From Lepraria neglecta (Eukaryota; Ascomycota; Lecanoromycetes; Lecanorales; Stereocaulaceae), in assembly GCA_033220425.1 (NCBI GenBank), contig CM065646.1, forward strand, positions 3,293,501 to 3,357,500: a stretch of 64,000 nucleotides of DNA. Reading direction: 5' to 3'. The notes beneath the pieces were generated by a model that saw only the letters and a program-made list of their open reading frames with translations, had not been told where the DNA came from and did not search any database. Shown in pieces: positions 21,501 through 33,477 of this stretch (the stretch's first letter is position 1; the number at the start of each line of letters is the position of its first letter). A program made the translations under genes and the position numbers.

Positions 21501-23389
21501 CTATAGGGATTTCTTATTATTTAGCTACTATTTCATCTTCTACGCTTTATTAAATATATATACTAAACGCTATATCCTAACTAAGTCTACTATACCTAGT
21601 AGATCTACTAGTACGCGTAAGCGATATATTAATATTAGGACTATTTTATTCGCTAAGAGCGGAGCTGTACCTAGGGAGCTATTCTTTATCTAGTCCCTCC
21701 GTATCTTCTCTTACTCCTTAAAAAGGTTATTAATAATCTAGGTATAGATATCCTAGATCTTAGTCTTTAGCGGCGGCGGGGTAGTATATTCTACTATTTT
21801 TATATATAGATCCGATAGCTTAAGTAGTTCCTTACTAAATAGTAGGGTTTTATTAGTTTATCTAATTAGAAATAATAGTAGTATTTTAGGGAAATACTCT
21901 TCTGCCTCTAAAAGCTTATTTCTCTTTTTAGTAATAGTCTTCTTCTACTACCCTTTATTATTTATATTTAGATAGCTTATAAACGCCTTTCCCTATCTCT
22001 CTATAAACGCTAATCTATAATTATAGTATTAGGATTTATCCTTCTTTAACTAGCTCGGTCGCTTAAGGTAAGATATAGAACCTATAAAGTTACCGGGGGA
22101 GGTATTAATAGGTATCCCTAAGAGAAACTATTTATATAGTCGGTTATTATTATAGAAGCCCGGATATTCGCCGAAGTTAGTATCTCTAAGATCCGCGAAT
22201 TTACTATTAAGTCCCCTAATAAATATTATAATATTAGTAGTAGCGTTTTTCTACCTATAGACTTCGTTAAAGATAATATAGCTATAATATACTATATATT
22301 AACTATTGAATTTTCTCCCTATTCGTTTTTTTCCCGTAATTTAGACCTATATCTTCGATAGGTTTTTATTTATAAGTTTCTTATAAGACTATAGAGTTAT
22401 AATATAGAAGATACGAGTCTATCCTAGTTTTAGCTTCTAGTTATTACCTATAATAATAATATTATAGTCCCTTTTATAATTAAATTAGTATTACTTTAGA
22501 GCGAGAGGGGCCTAGTTCTAGATGAGGATAATCTTAACCTTATATTTCCCCCCGATTTTTCTAAATATCTTATAGATTTTGTTAATCTATATACTAATAT
22601 TTCCTAGAGGGATAATTAAAAGAATAGGCCCGCGCTTCGGCTTAAGCTGAGAGGTATATAAGGTTTCTATATATAGATAGGGAAAGGGTAGATTAGGCTA
22701 GCCGGGATAGACGGTATTACTTGGCTATTTATAGCTCTCTCCTGAGGGTTAATAGTACTTATAAGCTATTTCGCTATTCTTAACTCTCGATATATTAATT
22801 TTATACTATATAATATCTAGGAATATCTCGAAATAGCAGACGAAAGGCTTAGTAAATATCTAGAGTAGACTAAGTTAGCCTAAGCTCCGCCCTAGCTTGG
22901 CCTAAGCTCGCTATAAGCTTTTATACCTAGGTACGCAGAAGGGTATATACCTTACCTAGTCCTATATTATTAGTAAGCTAACCTCCCTTATATTCGCCCC
23001 TCTTATAGAAAATTATCTAGAAATCTATAATAAGTTAATATTTATATAGGGTAACCTCGAGGCTAATAATCTTGACTATAATAGCTTGATAGGTCTTATT
23101 CGGTAGATATCCGACGATTTTATAATCTCGAACCTAGTTATCCTCGTCCTACTACTTATAAAGTAGGGAATTCTATATCGCTATAAATCTAGATAAAACG
23201 TTCGCTAATAGCCAAGTTTAGTAGATATAATATATACTTTTCCTATAGGGCTTTAGGATTATTATTATCCTCCTCCTTACTATTATCTATAAAAATCGAG
23301 CTTTTATTATTATCTATAGTATTATCCTTATTAATAGTTATATTCTTTATACTAAATAGCGACTCTAGTAGCTTTAGTATTATAATTAA
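18560..23389. other. Degenerate interior of the Plavaka-like element, unidentified relics
   Basis: Very AT-rich and RIP-saturated. Stretches with long readable runs occur on the plus strand at 20,290-20,560 (acidic, EEELKDTIERE-like, possibly coiled coil) and on the minus strand around 19,250-19,750, 19,900-20,250 and 21,200-21,800. None matches a family I recognise. They may be a second transposon gene or captured host sequence. Two clusters of a short GC-rich word related to caagctccgcc lie at 20,930-20,990 and 22,870-22,920. Confidence 0.4.
20930..20990 (+). repeat. Clustered GC-rich decamer (caagctccgcc-type), cluster 1
   Basis: Repeated words ccggcttagc, ccggcttggc, ccaagctccg and ctagctccg occur end to end in otherwise AT-rich DNA. 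The same word family clusters at 22,870-22,920, 26,085-26,180 (opposite strand), 27,412-27,470 (degraded) and 31,480-31,555, all inside the Plavaka-like element. Function unknown; internal transposase-binding sites or a low-order satellite are possible. Confidence 0.7.
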
Positions 23390-24379
23390 CAAGTTAGTGC
23401 CCGTAATCTTCACAGAAGATTACCGTAAAGACTACTATATCTCGCTTATTTTATACTCTATTTAGAAAATTTAAGCCTAATTAGAAAGCCCTCTATTTAT
23501 AGTATATTTTATATATATAAAGTTAAGCCCTAATCCTAATAGGGCAAAAGTTATTAAGGATTTAGTATATTAGTGCGTCGGGGGCGGCTGCGGGGGTAGC
23601 TTCAGAGAAGTCCGCAGGCAAAAACATGTTTTTTGAGCTTTCCTTAGCCAAACCTTAGCCAAACCTTAGCCAAATTTCAAAATTCGAACGGCGTTGGAAA
23701 GCGCATGCTTGGTTCCAGAACTTATGAAATTATGATGATATTATATGACGTATGTGGCGCGGGGCATTGCTGCGAAGAAGTTGCAGTGCGTATTCAACTT
23801 TTGATGTTCCAGGGTCCGGGGGTGCCAAGCTCAGTGCTTGGCATCTGGCACCGCCTGTAAAACATGGCGAAAACTCTTATTTTGCTCATAACTTTTGCGC
23901 AAATGGACCGATTTTGAAAATTTCGACGGTGTTGGAAAGCGTATACTTGGTTCCAAAACTTATGAAATCATCTCGATATCATATGACGTATGTGGCGCGG
24001 GGAAGTACTGCAAAGAAGTTACGGTGCGCATTCAGCTCAATGCTTGGCATCTGCCACCGAGCTCGCGGTGTATGTAAAACATGGCGAAAACGCTTCTTTT
24101 GCTCATAACTTTTGCGCAAGTGGACCGATTTTGAAAATTTCGACGGTGTTGGAAAGCGCGTGCTTGGTTCCAAAACTTATGAAATCATCTCGATATTATA
24201 TAATGTATGTGGCGCGGGGAAGTACTGCGAAGAAGTTGCGATGCGAATTCAAGTTTTGGTAGTTGAAGGCGCTAGGCCGAAAAGCGTACTATCAGGGGGG
24301 TGGAATATAGGGCCGATATTATTGGCTACAAGTGCGGAATTGCTCCGAAAGTCCTTATAATCTATTATTAGAAGAAAGA
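23390..24379 (-). mobile_element. Helitron-like non-autonomous element copy C (990 bp)
   Basis: On the minus strand it starts at 24,379 with TCTTTCTTCTAATAATAG after an A. It ends at 23,390 with the hairpin GTAATCTTC-tgt-GAAGATTAC, gggcactaacttg and a following T. The interior carries three diverged tandem blocks of about 200-230 bp, each with ttggaaagcg.atgcttgg and gtggcgcgggg, then short repeats of ttagccaaacc. It is inserted in the Plavaka-like transposon without target duplication. It keeps many CpA/TpG, hence the small overlapping open frames at 23,752-24,360, which I regard as noncoding. Confidence 0.7.
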
Positions 24380-27300
24380 TAACTATAGAGTACTCTTATT
24401 TTCTTTTTTACTCCCCTCCTTACTACTTATATTATAGTCTAGATTAAAGGATAAGGAACGGCCTATATAATATATACGGCGTATACGGCGTGAGAGAGGA
24501 TAGATAGTATCTTCGTTATCTTTACTAGAGGGATCCTTTCGCGGGGATAGAGTTCTCGGCTATTAACCTTAGTATAATAGTAGCTTAGCTTTTCTAGACC
24601 CTAGAGATATTAATCGCGAAGTACTATATAGGTCTAGGATAATTATAATAACCTACTATCCTTTACCTATAAGCCTTCTATATACCCTATTACCCGACTA
24701 TCTCCCTTAGACGAAGGAGCTTTCTTCTTAGATACCTATACCTTAGGTAAGACTAGCCTAGATTTCTCCTTATTTAACCTATATAATTTTAAGAGATAGT
24801 AGGAAGAGAGATATAGATCTAATTATAGTATTAGCTTAGCTACGATATTATATAGAAAATAATTATATACCTAGGCTAATCCGGCCTTCCGCTACCGGTA
24901 AAAGGATCTAAAAGAGATTCTCGTAGTATCGCTGGCCTTATATATACTAAATAGTATTATAGAGATATCGGTTGTTTATAATAGGCTTTAGGGTCTTAAG
25001 TAGCCCGGTAACTAAGCGCTTATTACTATCTTTTATAAGATTATCGGCCTTAAGAAGTTCAAGTAATACTATAAATAAGAGGTTACTAATCTCTAATTAG
25101 GACTCTAACTTCTAAACTCCGGGGTGTTTCAGTATAGCGGCACTATAGATATACTAGTAGCTACTATTAGGACGACTACGGCGAATAACGATCCCTAGCT
25201 CGCTAATAGGTCGAACTGGCCCTTTATAGACAGCCGGTAAGGGTATAACAGACGTAGATATCAATCTAGAATACTCCGATATAGCTATTCTTCTATACTT
25301 AGATTTTGCTTCGGGGTTAGGTTTAACCCTAAGTCGCTTCTCTAAGATTAGGTAGGAGACTAGGCTTTTCCCGGCCTAGAGTTTCTACTCGTCGATAGCG
25401 TTCGGGTTAGTATTTAAGTTATTAGCGAATTATTATACCTATTTTTTAGTAATCGTAGTCGACTTAGTTTAGTTAGTAGATTAGTAATTAGGAACGGTTC
25501 TATCTTCTAGCTCTAGTAAACCGGCTACTCTAATCGCTAGCTCTAGCTACGCTATCTAGTTCCTCTATACTCTATTTTAGATAGTATTATCTACGAATTA
25601 CAGGCTACTTATAATATATATCTTAGTAAATTATCTTAGAGGCTATTAACTCTAGTCGAAGCCTTAGAAGTCTAATATAGTATATAGGGTAAAGGGCTAA
25701 GATATAAAAGGTAAGGGATAAGTAATTAGGCTTATCTAAGCTTGGTAATAGTAGGTACTATATTATCTAGTAAATATCGTCGAATTAGAATATAAGTAGT
25801 ATTAGTAGTAGATAAAGGTAGCTAGTATTATCTAAGATTAATAAGAAGAGATAGAATAGTATAAAAGAAGATAGTAGGTAACGACTTTATTTATAAATTT
25901 ACTGAAAATTCTACGCGCCAAGACTACTATATTATTTACGAATTTATATAAGGAGCCTAGTATCCGATCCTCTAGACGAGAGTACTAAATAGTTACGAGT
26001 AGTTCACGAGCTTTAGGCTAATATAATATAGCGTATTATAGAGATATTAGTTACGAGAGATAGAGGTAATATCGCTATTATATATTCCGAATAGAGCTAG
26101 GGCGGAGCTTGGGCCAAGCTAGGGCCAAGCGGGGGCTAAGCGGGGGCCAAGCTGAGGCCTACCTAAGGCGAAACCCTAGCTTAGGTCTTAGGCCGAGCTT
26201 ATCTAGAGCGACGACCTTATTCCTATAAATAATAGTATTCCTTATAAATATTGGATTGGATTCGATATAATATATATTTATACTAGAACTATCTAGGCTA
26301 CTTAAGCTAAGGACTAACGCCGACGTAAAATATATAGTTATACTAGAAGTATAAATAGTATAATAATATCCTAATCTAATATAACTACTTATATTCTATA
26401 TTACTTATAGTATCTTTAATATCTTCTAATAGTAGTAACTACTCTATTTACTATCCCTTCACGACTAACTTTATTTATTAATCGTCTATATACGAAATAC
26501 CAATATAAATTATACTATAGACAACTATATAGCCGTCCGGTATATACGTATTTAGCCAGATTAACTATCAAGTTCTATAGTTTCTAGAGTCTTCTCTCTA
26601 TCTTAACTACTATTATCTTTCTATTTCTAGCCTCCTAGTATTATAAAGAGGCTTAAATCTAGGGCTTAAGCCTAGTACCGATAGAGGACTTAAATTATAC
26701 CTTCTCTTTTTTAAGGTCGACTAGAACTATAATAATATTAAAGATAGTAGAGGAGCGCTAGAATACGATAGGGAAGGGCTTATCGGTATTAAAGGTAGTA
26801 GAGGAGGGCTAGATAGGAAGACTTCTAATAATAAAGTCGTTAATAATAATATACTCTTATAGTCTATCTCTAGTAAACCTATCCTAGTACTATTCGCGTA
26901 GAGAGATAGTTCTAACTCTTTAAAGAGATCGTCCTTAAGGCTTAAATCCTTTACGCTCAGTTTAATATAAATCCTCCTATATAAATACTCTTCCCTTAGG
27001 CCTATATTTAGTCGATCCTAGTTATTACCGCTTAACCTAAACCGCAGGTCTATATATAGCTGCTCTACTAGAGGCTTCAGCTCTCCTCGCTACTCGGGTA
27101 GAAGGTAGTAAGTCTTAGGGACTATCGATAGTATCCCTAGAATAGCGTATATATACTATTAGTGCCGTTAAAAAAATACTATATCGATATAGTCGATATC
27201 TTTCTAATTAGAAGGGATCTCTAGATAGGGAGGCTAGAACCGAGCGGAGTTCTCGAAAGTAACGGCAGGGAATAGATTCGGAGGGGCGAAATTATCTATA

Positions 27301-27550
27301 GTAGTAGCTATATATAGGTCTAGGGATAAAGAGAGGGTATAGGATATATATTATATATACTCCCTATACTAGGACGATCGAATCCGGGATAGTAATAGAA
27401 GTATTAGTTATTAGATACCTAGGCTAAGAGCTTAGGCTAAGAACTTGGGCTAAGTACCTAGACCAGGAATTTACGCTAGTACTTTAGGGCCTAAACCCTC
27501 CTAAAGGTATTACGTACTAATTCTTTATTTACTTAGTACGCTTTCTATAT
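24380..27550. other. Degenerate DNA upstream of the Plavaka transposase
   Basis: RIP-saturated sequence with no gene I can name. A plus-strand run around 25,900-26,000 reads KFTENSTRQDYYIIYEF but does not extend far. Clusters of the GC-rich decamer lie at 26,085-26,180 and 27,412-27,470. The part next to 27,550 may hold the transposase N-terminus. Confidence 0.4.
26085..26180 (-). repeat. Clustered GC-rich decamer, inverse orientation
   Basis: Words gggcggagcttgggcc, aagctagggcc and aagcgggggc repeat here. It is the reverse-strand version of the clusters at 20,930, 22,870 and 31,480. Opposite orientations within one transposon make a simple tandem origin less likely. Confidence 0.65.
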
Positions 27551-27559
27551 TCCTCTATA

Positions 27560-30500
27560 GACGATAGGAAGAAAGATAGCTTTCTATAGCGACTTTCTAT
27601 TACTAAAGACCCCTCTACTATAACTAGATAATATAAAGCCTACGGGTTTATCTCTAAGTCCGGTAATAACTCGGTACTTATATATTATATTAATAAATAC
27701 CTTATAGTACGCGGTATAAAGAGAAGGTAAATAGTTTATAATAAAGCTATTAGTATAAGAGAGGATTAAGTACTCCTCTATCTAGGTATAGGTATAGATA
27801 TTAATATTAATAACGACGAGATAAACGAAAATAGACTAATATTAGTCCCTGCGATAGAAGAGGATAACCTAGTAACCCCCGCTATTAGTAAAGACTATCG
27901 CTATTAGTAAGAAGTACTAATAAAGATAGATACCTATCGAACCCGCGATAAATACCTTCCTAATCGCGCTATAGATATCTAGTACTCGATTAACGTCCTT
28001 ATCGATTAGAATTATAATATATTAGGTAGCGACGGGTAAGTAGGCTAGGGAACCAATTACCGATATCGAAAAGGTAGATATATTCGTACAAGGCCCTGAC
28101 TCTAATAATCTTTACTACCCCTTTAAGGGTAAAATCTAGTATATAATAGCCTAATAGCTCTTCCGAAATAAGTACTCTAAAGGGGGCGTAAACGACCTCG
28201 CTAAGAACCTAGACTTATAAGTAATTCGGCTATACTACGGGTTTAGTTCTATAGAAGAATAGTACGGTAATATAGAAGTAGTCCTATAGAGGATCGAAGA
28301 TGATTATTAGCTCGAGGAATCCTTTACTATTCGCTCGGATATTATTAGGGCTCGGTTACTAGAATATACTATACGCTTTCGAAACGTGATTAATATAGTA
28401 TAGTTTCTTCTAGGATATAGGCCCTTTTAAGACTATTTAGTATATATACCGGTTTAGTAATTCAATACTAATAACGACCGGTTATAGAGCGAGATATATA
28501 CTAGCGACTAGTAGTAGGAGATATAAGAGAAACTGCTAGATATAGTAATAGTAGTACTACTCTTATTGTCTACCGATAAGATAGTACTTATATAGTATTA
28601 TAGTAACCTATCCGTATAGCCTATTTATCTAATAGTCGGTAACCTGGATAAAGCGACGCGTATAAGCCAAACTCGGCCGGGGTTCGTGCTACTAGGTATA
28701 ATACTAGTAGTTAAGATAGGGACTAAGTACGTCGAGTACCTAAAGTATAAGGTATACTATACCGCAATAGGACTTATACTAAAATATAAGTACTTAGGCC
28801 GAGTATAGAGGGATAGAACTCTAGCTAATAGTTAGCTTTATAGTATTAGAGTACCTATCGGAATTAGGTATACTAATTATATATACGGATGGCTTTACTC
28901 GGTAATACTACCCTCTTATTTTAGGAATAATAGCTAACTATAAGGAATAAGTATTAATTACTAGGATTAAAAAGAACTAGTAGTGCCTAATCTATAAAGT
29001 CCTACCGAAAGAGCGCGAAAACCTTATAGAAATATAGAAACCCCGTATATACTAGGATATACAAGTATAAATCTAAAAATAGGTATAAAATAAATAGTTC
29101 TAGAAGGGGGATAAGGACTAGGTATATCCTATACGGAACTTCGTATAGTAATATTATATAGTTAATATCTACGCCTATATCGCGCTTTCCCAAATCTTAC
29201 TGAAAACTTCTGATTTGCTGGACGCGCGGATAGGGCTGAAATTAGCCTATTAGCAGGATCAGCAAATAGCGCCCGCTAATAGGTCGATTTCAGCGTAATC
29301 AGCAAATAGCGCCCGCTAACAGCGCGATTTCAGCGCATTTAGTAACTCCGGCTTGCTAGTAGTAGGATTAGCAGGATTAGTAAGTATTTAGTAAATCACG
29401 TGATTGATGACTAAGCAAAAGGTCGATTTTCTATAATCGTCGCCATCGACGGCAGCGACTCCCCCGGAGCACCATCAACACCAGCTGAAAACGGACCCCG
29501 GAATCGTGCGATTGGGCCCAAATTCTCGCGGGGGTGATGTTCGTAGCTACCCTAGGGGTTTAGTTACGGCGTCGCAGTATCGTAATCATTGCGCGCGGTC
29601 GCATGTCTTCGGGGATGATTTTTGGTTGCTACTTAGTTACCTTGGAGTTGCTAATAGTAACCGGAGTTGCTAATCCTACTGATTTCTCGGCCCGCAATTG
29701 ACATGGGATATAGACCCTAATCGCTATACGGCCTGCTAATAGCGCAAAACTAGGTGTAACGCTAATAATATAATCTTTTGGGAAAGCGCGATGTATATAA
29801 TATCGGATATTCTATATTAGCTACTAAAGGGTATTATTATAATATTAATATATTAGATTCAAGCCCTTATAAATATCTCTATTACTAAGATAACTAAGAG
29901 AAGTAAATATAAAGGTAACCGGACTATTAAAGAATCTAATACGATCTTCTAATTAGATAAATAATTTCGGTAGGTACCGGTCTATAGAGGCCTTAAGTAA
30001 TTTACCTACTTTAGCGAGGTTTAGTAGTAGACCGGAAACGAATAGAAATAAATATTACGATAGTTAATATCGGTTATCGCGCTACTTCTAGTAGACTATA
30101 CTCTAGCCGCCCTATACTATATACGGGTAATCTTAGACTTCGTGATAATAGTCTAGTATAATTATTATAACAAAGATACTTTAAGCTATATAAGTTATAT
30201 ACTATATAGGATTAATAAGCTTAAAAGGGTATTTAAGGAGTTATACCCCTAGGCGAAGGATATAGAAGAGAGATACTTTAATATTCTAAAACTCTATATA
30301 ATAATATATTATATTAACTTTATTAAGAAGTACGAGAGTATAACCGGCTTTAATATATACTATAGAGAGGTAGCTTATAAGTTCCTAGTAAAAGAATTCT
30401 TTCCCCGGACTAATAAAGGTAAAACCTTCTAATAGTAGATTTTACTCTATAATATTTATTAGTATAATATAGTTACTATAGTAGATATAATACTCTATCG

Positions 30501-31430
30501 AAAAACTATTATCTAAAACCAAGCTAAAGCGGATATAGAACTAGAGCTAAGTAAACCCTCGCGAGACCGCCTCGATCTATTATAACTAGAAATAGAGTAC
30601 TCTTCGGTAGATATATATTACCTAGTAGGATTAGCTATTTCTTCTGCGATATATAGGTAGTAGCGGCGCGCGGGGCAAGTAGTATCCTACCTGACGCTCG
30701 ACGGTCTTATAGAAGCCCTAGTAGTATTCGTCCGGGAGAATTATAAGAAATAGGATATAGTATTTTCAAGTAGCGACGAGCTAGATTAGCGGGAAGTAGA
30801 TATAGGGTAGGCTTATAACCTATTTATAGGGCTCTATTCCTCTATAGTATATTAGAGATTAGATAGGAAGGATAGAGCGAACCCCGAAAAGCGAACGGAG
30901 GAGTATATATACTACTTACCGAATTAGTATAGGAAGGCTAATAACTGGCGACGAGACTATATATAGGTATAAGAGTATACGGTAGTAGAGGTATAAGGAC
31001 TAGATTATCCGAATAGGTAAGAAGGAAGGCTACTAGGTTAACTATAATTAATCCTAACTATTCTTAATAATAAGAGATATAACTAGAATAGACGTATAAG
31101 GAGATATATTAGAGCCTTTATCGAAGCCTTTCGCTAGTATAATAGTAGTAAATATAATAATATATATAGTATATTCAAAGTCGAGCGCTATTCGATAAAT
31201 AATATAAGAAACCTACGCAAACTGAGACCAAGGCGTATATACGAGATACCTACGATTATACGAAGTATATATATAGTCCTATTAAACGAATAAGGGACTA
31301 GGATATTCGTTAATAATTAGATTGATCTAGAATTATATAATATACTATTTAATAAAGACTAGAAAGCTAAAGGAATTCAAGAGGTAGATTATCTAGCGAG
31401 GAAGCTATAGTTAAATATAATAGCAGGTTA
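27560..31430 (+). pseudogene. Plavaka-type transposase, RIP-damaged
   Basis: Relic of the large transposase of Plavaka elements (CACTA-related, common in fungi). Readable landmarks in order: PFKGKI near 28,120; KYSKGGVNDLAKNLDL near 28,180; FTIRSDIIRARLLEYTIRFR near 28,330-28,390; YTSD followed by three TAG (tryptophan in the family) near 28,500; then STDKIVLI and PIYLIVGNLDKATRISQ-like sequence at 28,570-28,660. After the 0.6-kb insert at 29,179-29,792 it resumes with RTGNE.K near 30,030, ILDFVIIV.YNYYNKDTLSYI at 30,130-30,190 and KLKRVFKELY near 30,220. The order and spacing fit the family. Stops at Trp positions make it nonfunctional. Confidence 0.8.
29179..29792. mobile_element. MITE-like insertion, 16-bp inverted ends, unmutated
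   Basis: The ends are exact 16-bp inverted repeats, atcgcgctttcccaaa at 29,179-29,194 and its complement at 29,777-29,792. Flanking octamers cgcctata and tgtatata agree at five positions and differ by C/T at two, so a RIP-altered 8-bp duplication (hAT-like) is possible but unproven. The interior encodes nothing. It contains a 19-bp direct repeat (cagcaaatagcgcccgcta), several ggattagcagg words and a palindrome aatcacgtgatt. CpA/TpG content is normal, unlike the surrounding transposase relic, which it splits. Confidence 0.7.
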
Positions 31431-31479
31431 TTTATTAGGAAATAGAATAAGTAGTACTATAATAGTCGGATTAGAATTA

Positions 31480-31555
31480 AAACTAGGCCCAAGTTCCGCC
31501 CAAGTTCCGCCCAAGTTCCGCCCAAGTTCCGCCCAAGCTTGGCCCAAGCTGGCTG
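31480..31555 (+). repeat. Clustered GC-rich decamer, four regular units
   Basis: Regular 10-11-bp units gcccaagttcc occur four times, followed by gcccaagcttg and gcccaagctgg. This is the most regular cluster of the decamer family and lies 3' of the transposase relic, about 1 kb from the element end. Confidence 0.75.
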
Positions 31556-32399
31556 ATTCAACAAGTAGCTACTATAGATATAGGGTTACTAAGGGACACC
31601 GTTATATATAGCGGAATAAATGAATTAAATATATAGCTCTAAAGCCTATTAGGCCTTAATAGACTAGTTAAAGTCGGTATAGATAGTAAGGAGAATACCG
31701 GTAAAGGGCAACGCTATAATTATCGAGGAGGCTTAGTAATATTATAGGTAGCGCTTCTCTATACGAGCGTAGATTACTCCTTATAACTACGACGTGATAG
31801 ATAGCTAAACCGAGCCAGATATATATCTAGAGCGCGAATTACGAGTAAGATTAATAATATAACTAATAGTACTATAGAAAAGATAATAGCGATAAAAGAT
31901 CTATCTAGCGGATAGTCTATCAAGTATCTAATAGGATCTACTAGGTAGTATATAATAGATAGAGGTCTACGAAGCGCGACGGTAGTAATAAGTCCCAAAG
32001 TTAGGCCAGTTAAATATTCCCTTTATAGTAAGTCTCTCTACTATTAGTCTATTAAAAGCTTTATATAATAGCAGTAATTCTTCTATAACTGACGCCTACG
32101 TTCTTAACTATCTATATATACCAAGCTCTTACCTAACCAAGGATAACCTCGCGGTCTTTAATAGCGAGGCTACTACTATTCCGCAAGCTACTACTAGCTC
32201 TCCGGATAATAGTAATAATATTATCGGATTATAGATATCGATAGGAGGTAAGAAAGTTAATTAGAATATCTACGGTATAGATCTTATATTAGTAAAAGCG
32301 CGATAGTAGAGCCGGCTTATAGGATAGGTAATAACCGTATATAAATAAAATCTATTACTGTATCGATTATTGTATTAAATAGATATATTACTTAGAGCG

Positions 32400-32558
32400 A
32401 TATTAGTAGAAGTACTCGAACCGTATATTTAACCAGCTCGAGCAGCTCGAGTAGCTCAAGTAGCTCGAGCAGCCCGAGACCGTGCGGAATTAGCGCCTAG
32501 CGCCCGGGGCCGGCCCCTTGGACGCCCGATTTTAGGGAGCTACTCCCGATTTGCTAAT
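32400..32558 (-). repeat. Right terminal and subterminal repeats of the Plavaka-like element
   Basis: Gctcgagcagctcgagtagc-type words at 32,430-32,475 and ggggccggccccttgg at 32,508-32,524 are the inverse of the left end. The segment ends tactcccgatttgctaat. Confidence 0.65.
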
Positions 32559-32714
32559 AAATATACGTTAATATACTTATACTTATTATAGGATATCGTC
32601 GCGCTATTACTCGGTATCTCGGGGTATAGGTTCGCCTAGTAGGCTTCGTGCTATAGTATATATAGTCGGTTATTTAGTATAGAGGTATCTCTTTCTTTAA
32701 TATAGTAACTCGTA

Positions 32715-33477
32715 TCTTTTTATAATAATAGATTATCGCGACTTTCGGAGCAATTCCGCACTTATAGCCAATAAGAATAGCTCTATACTTCTACCCCCCT
32801 AATAGTACGCTTTTCGGCCTAGCGCCTTCAACTACCAAAACTTGAATTCGTATCGCAACTTATTCGCACTCCTTCCCCGCGCCACATACGTTATATAATA
32901 TCGAGATGATTTCATAAGTTTTGGAGTCAATTATTAGCTTGCTTGCGCATCAAGAATTTTTAGAATCGGCCTATTTACGCAATAGTTATGAGTAAAAGAA
33001 GCGTTTTCGCCATGTTTTGCATATACCGCGAGCTCGGTGGCAAATGCCAAGCATTGAGCTGAATGCGCACCGTAACTTCTTCGCAGTACTTCCCCGCGCT
33101 ATATACGTTATATAATATCGAGATGATTTCATAAGTTTTGGAACCAAGTATACGCTTTCCAACGCCGTTCGAATTTTGAAATTTGGCCAAGGTTTGGCTA
33201 AGGTTTGGCTAAGGTTTGGCTAAGGAAAGCTCAAAAAACATGTTTTTGCCTGCGGACTTCCCTGAAGCTACCCCCGCAGCCGCCCCCGACGTACTAATAT
33301 ACTGAATCCTTAATAACTTTTGCCCTATTAGGATTAGGGCTTAACTTTATATGTATAAAATATACTATAAATATAGGGCTTTCTAATTAGGCTTAAATCC
33401 TCTAAATCGAGTATAAAATAAGCGAGATATAGTAGTCTTTACGGTAATCTTCTGTGAAGATTACGGGCACTAACTTG
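32715..33477 (+). mobile_element. Helitron-like non-autonomous element copy D (763 bp)
   Basis: It starts TCTTTTTATAATAATAG after an A and ends with the hairpin, gggcactaacttg and a following T. It has two of the ~200-bp blocks and four ggtttggctaa-type short repeats at about 33,188-33,230. It is the shortest and simplest copy. It is separated from the Plavaka-like element by only 156 bp (32,559-32,714) in which I recognise nothing with certainty. Confidence 0.7.

Larger units (their letters stand above)
18190..32558 (+). mobile_element. Plavaka-type (CACTA-like) DNA transposon, ~14.4 kb
   Basis: The two ends are inverted: attagcaagtcgggagta at the left matches the complement of tactcccgatttgctaat at the right. 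Both ends continue into GC-rich sequence with repeated ctcgagctg words (18,320-18,365 and 32,430-32,475). Such subterminal repeats are typical of CACTA-like elements. Inside, a Plavaka-type transposase relic lies at 27.6-31.4 kb on the plus strand. Length without nested copy C and the 0.6-kb insert is about 12.8 kb. A target duplication is not clear; ta on both sides is possible. It appears to have inserted into, or next to, the Helitron gene. Confidence 0.7.

Noticed and set aside
18600-23300. Telomere-linked RecQ helicase (subtelomere) relic
   Set aside because: No helicase motif could be read and no telomeric repeat is present.
23752-24360. Several overlapping frames in Helitron-like copy C
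   Set aside because: They arise from repeated ~200-bp blocks that are open in some copies and closed in others; no conserved protein.
18190-32558. Starship-type giant element (tyrosine recombinase captain, DUF3435)
   Set aside because: I looked for a captain-like gene near either end and found none; the transposase relic is Plavaka-like and the ends are inverted repeats.
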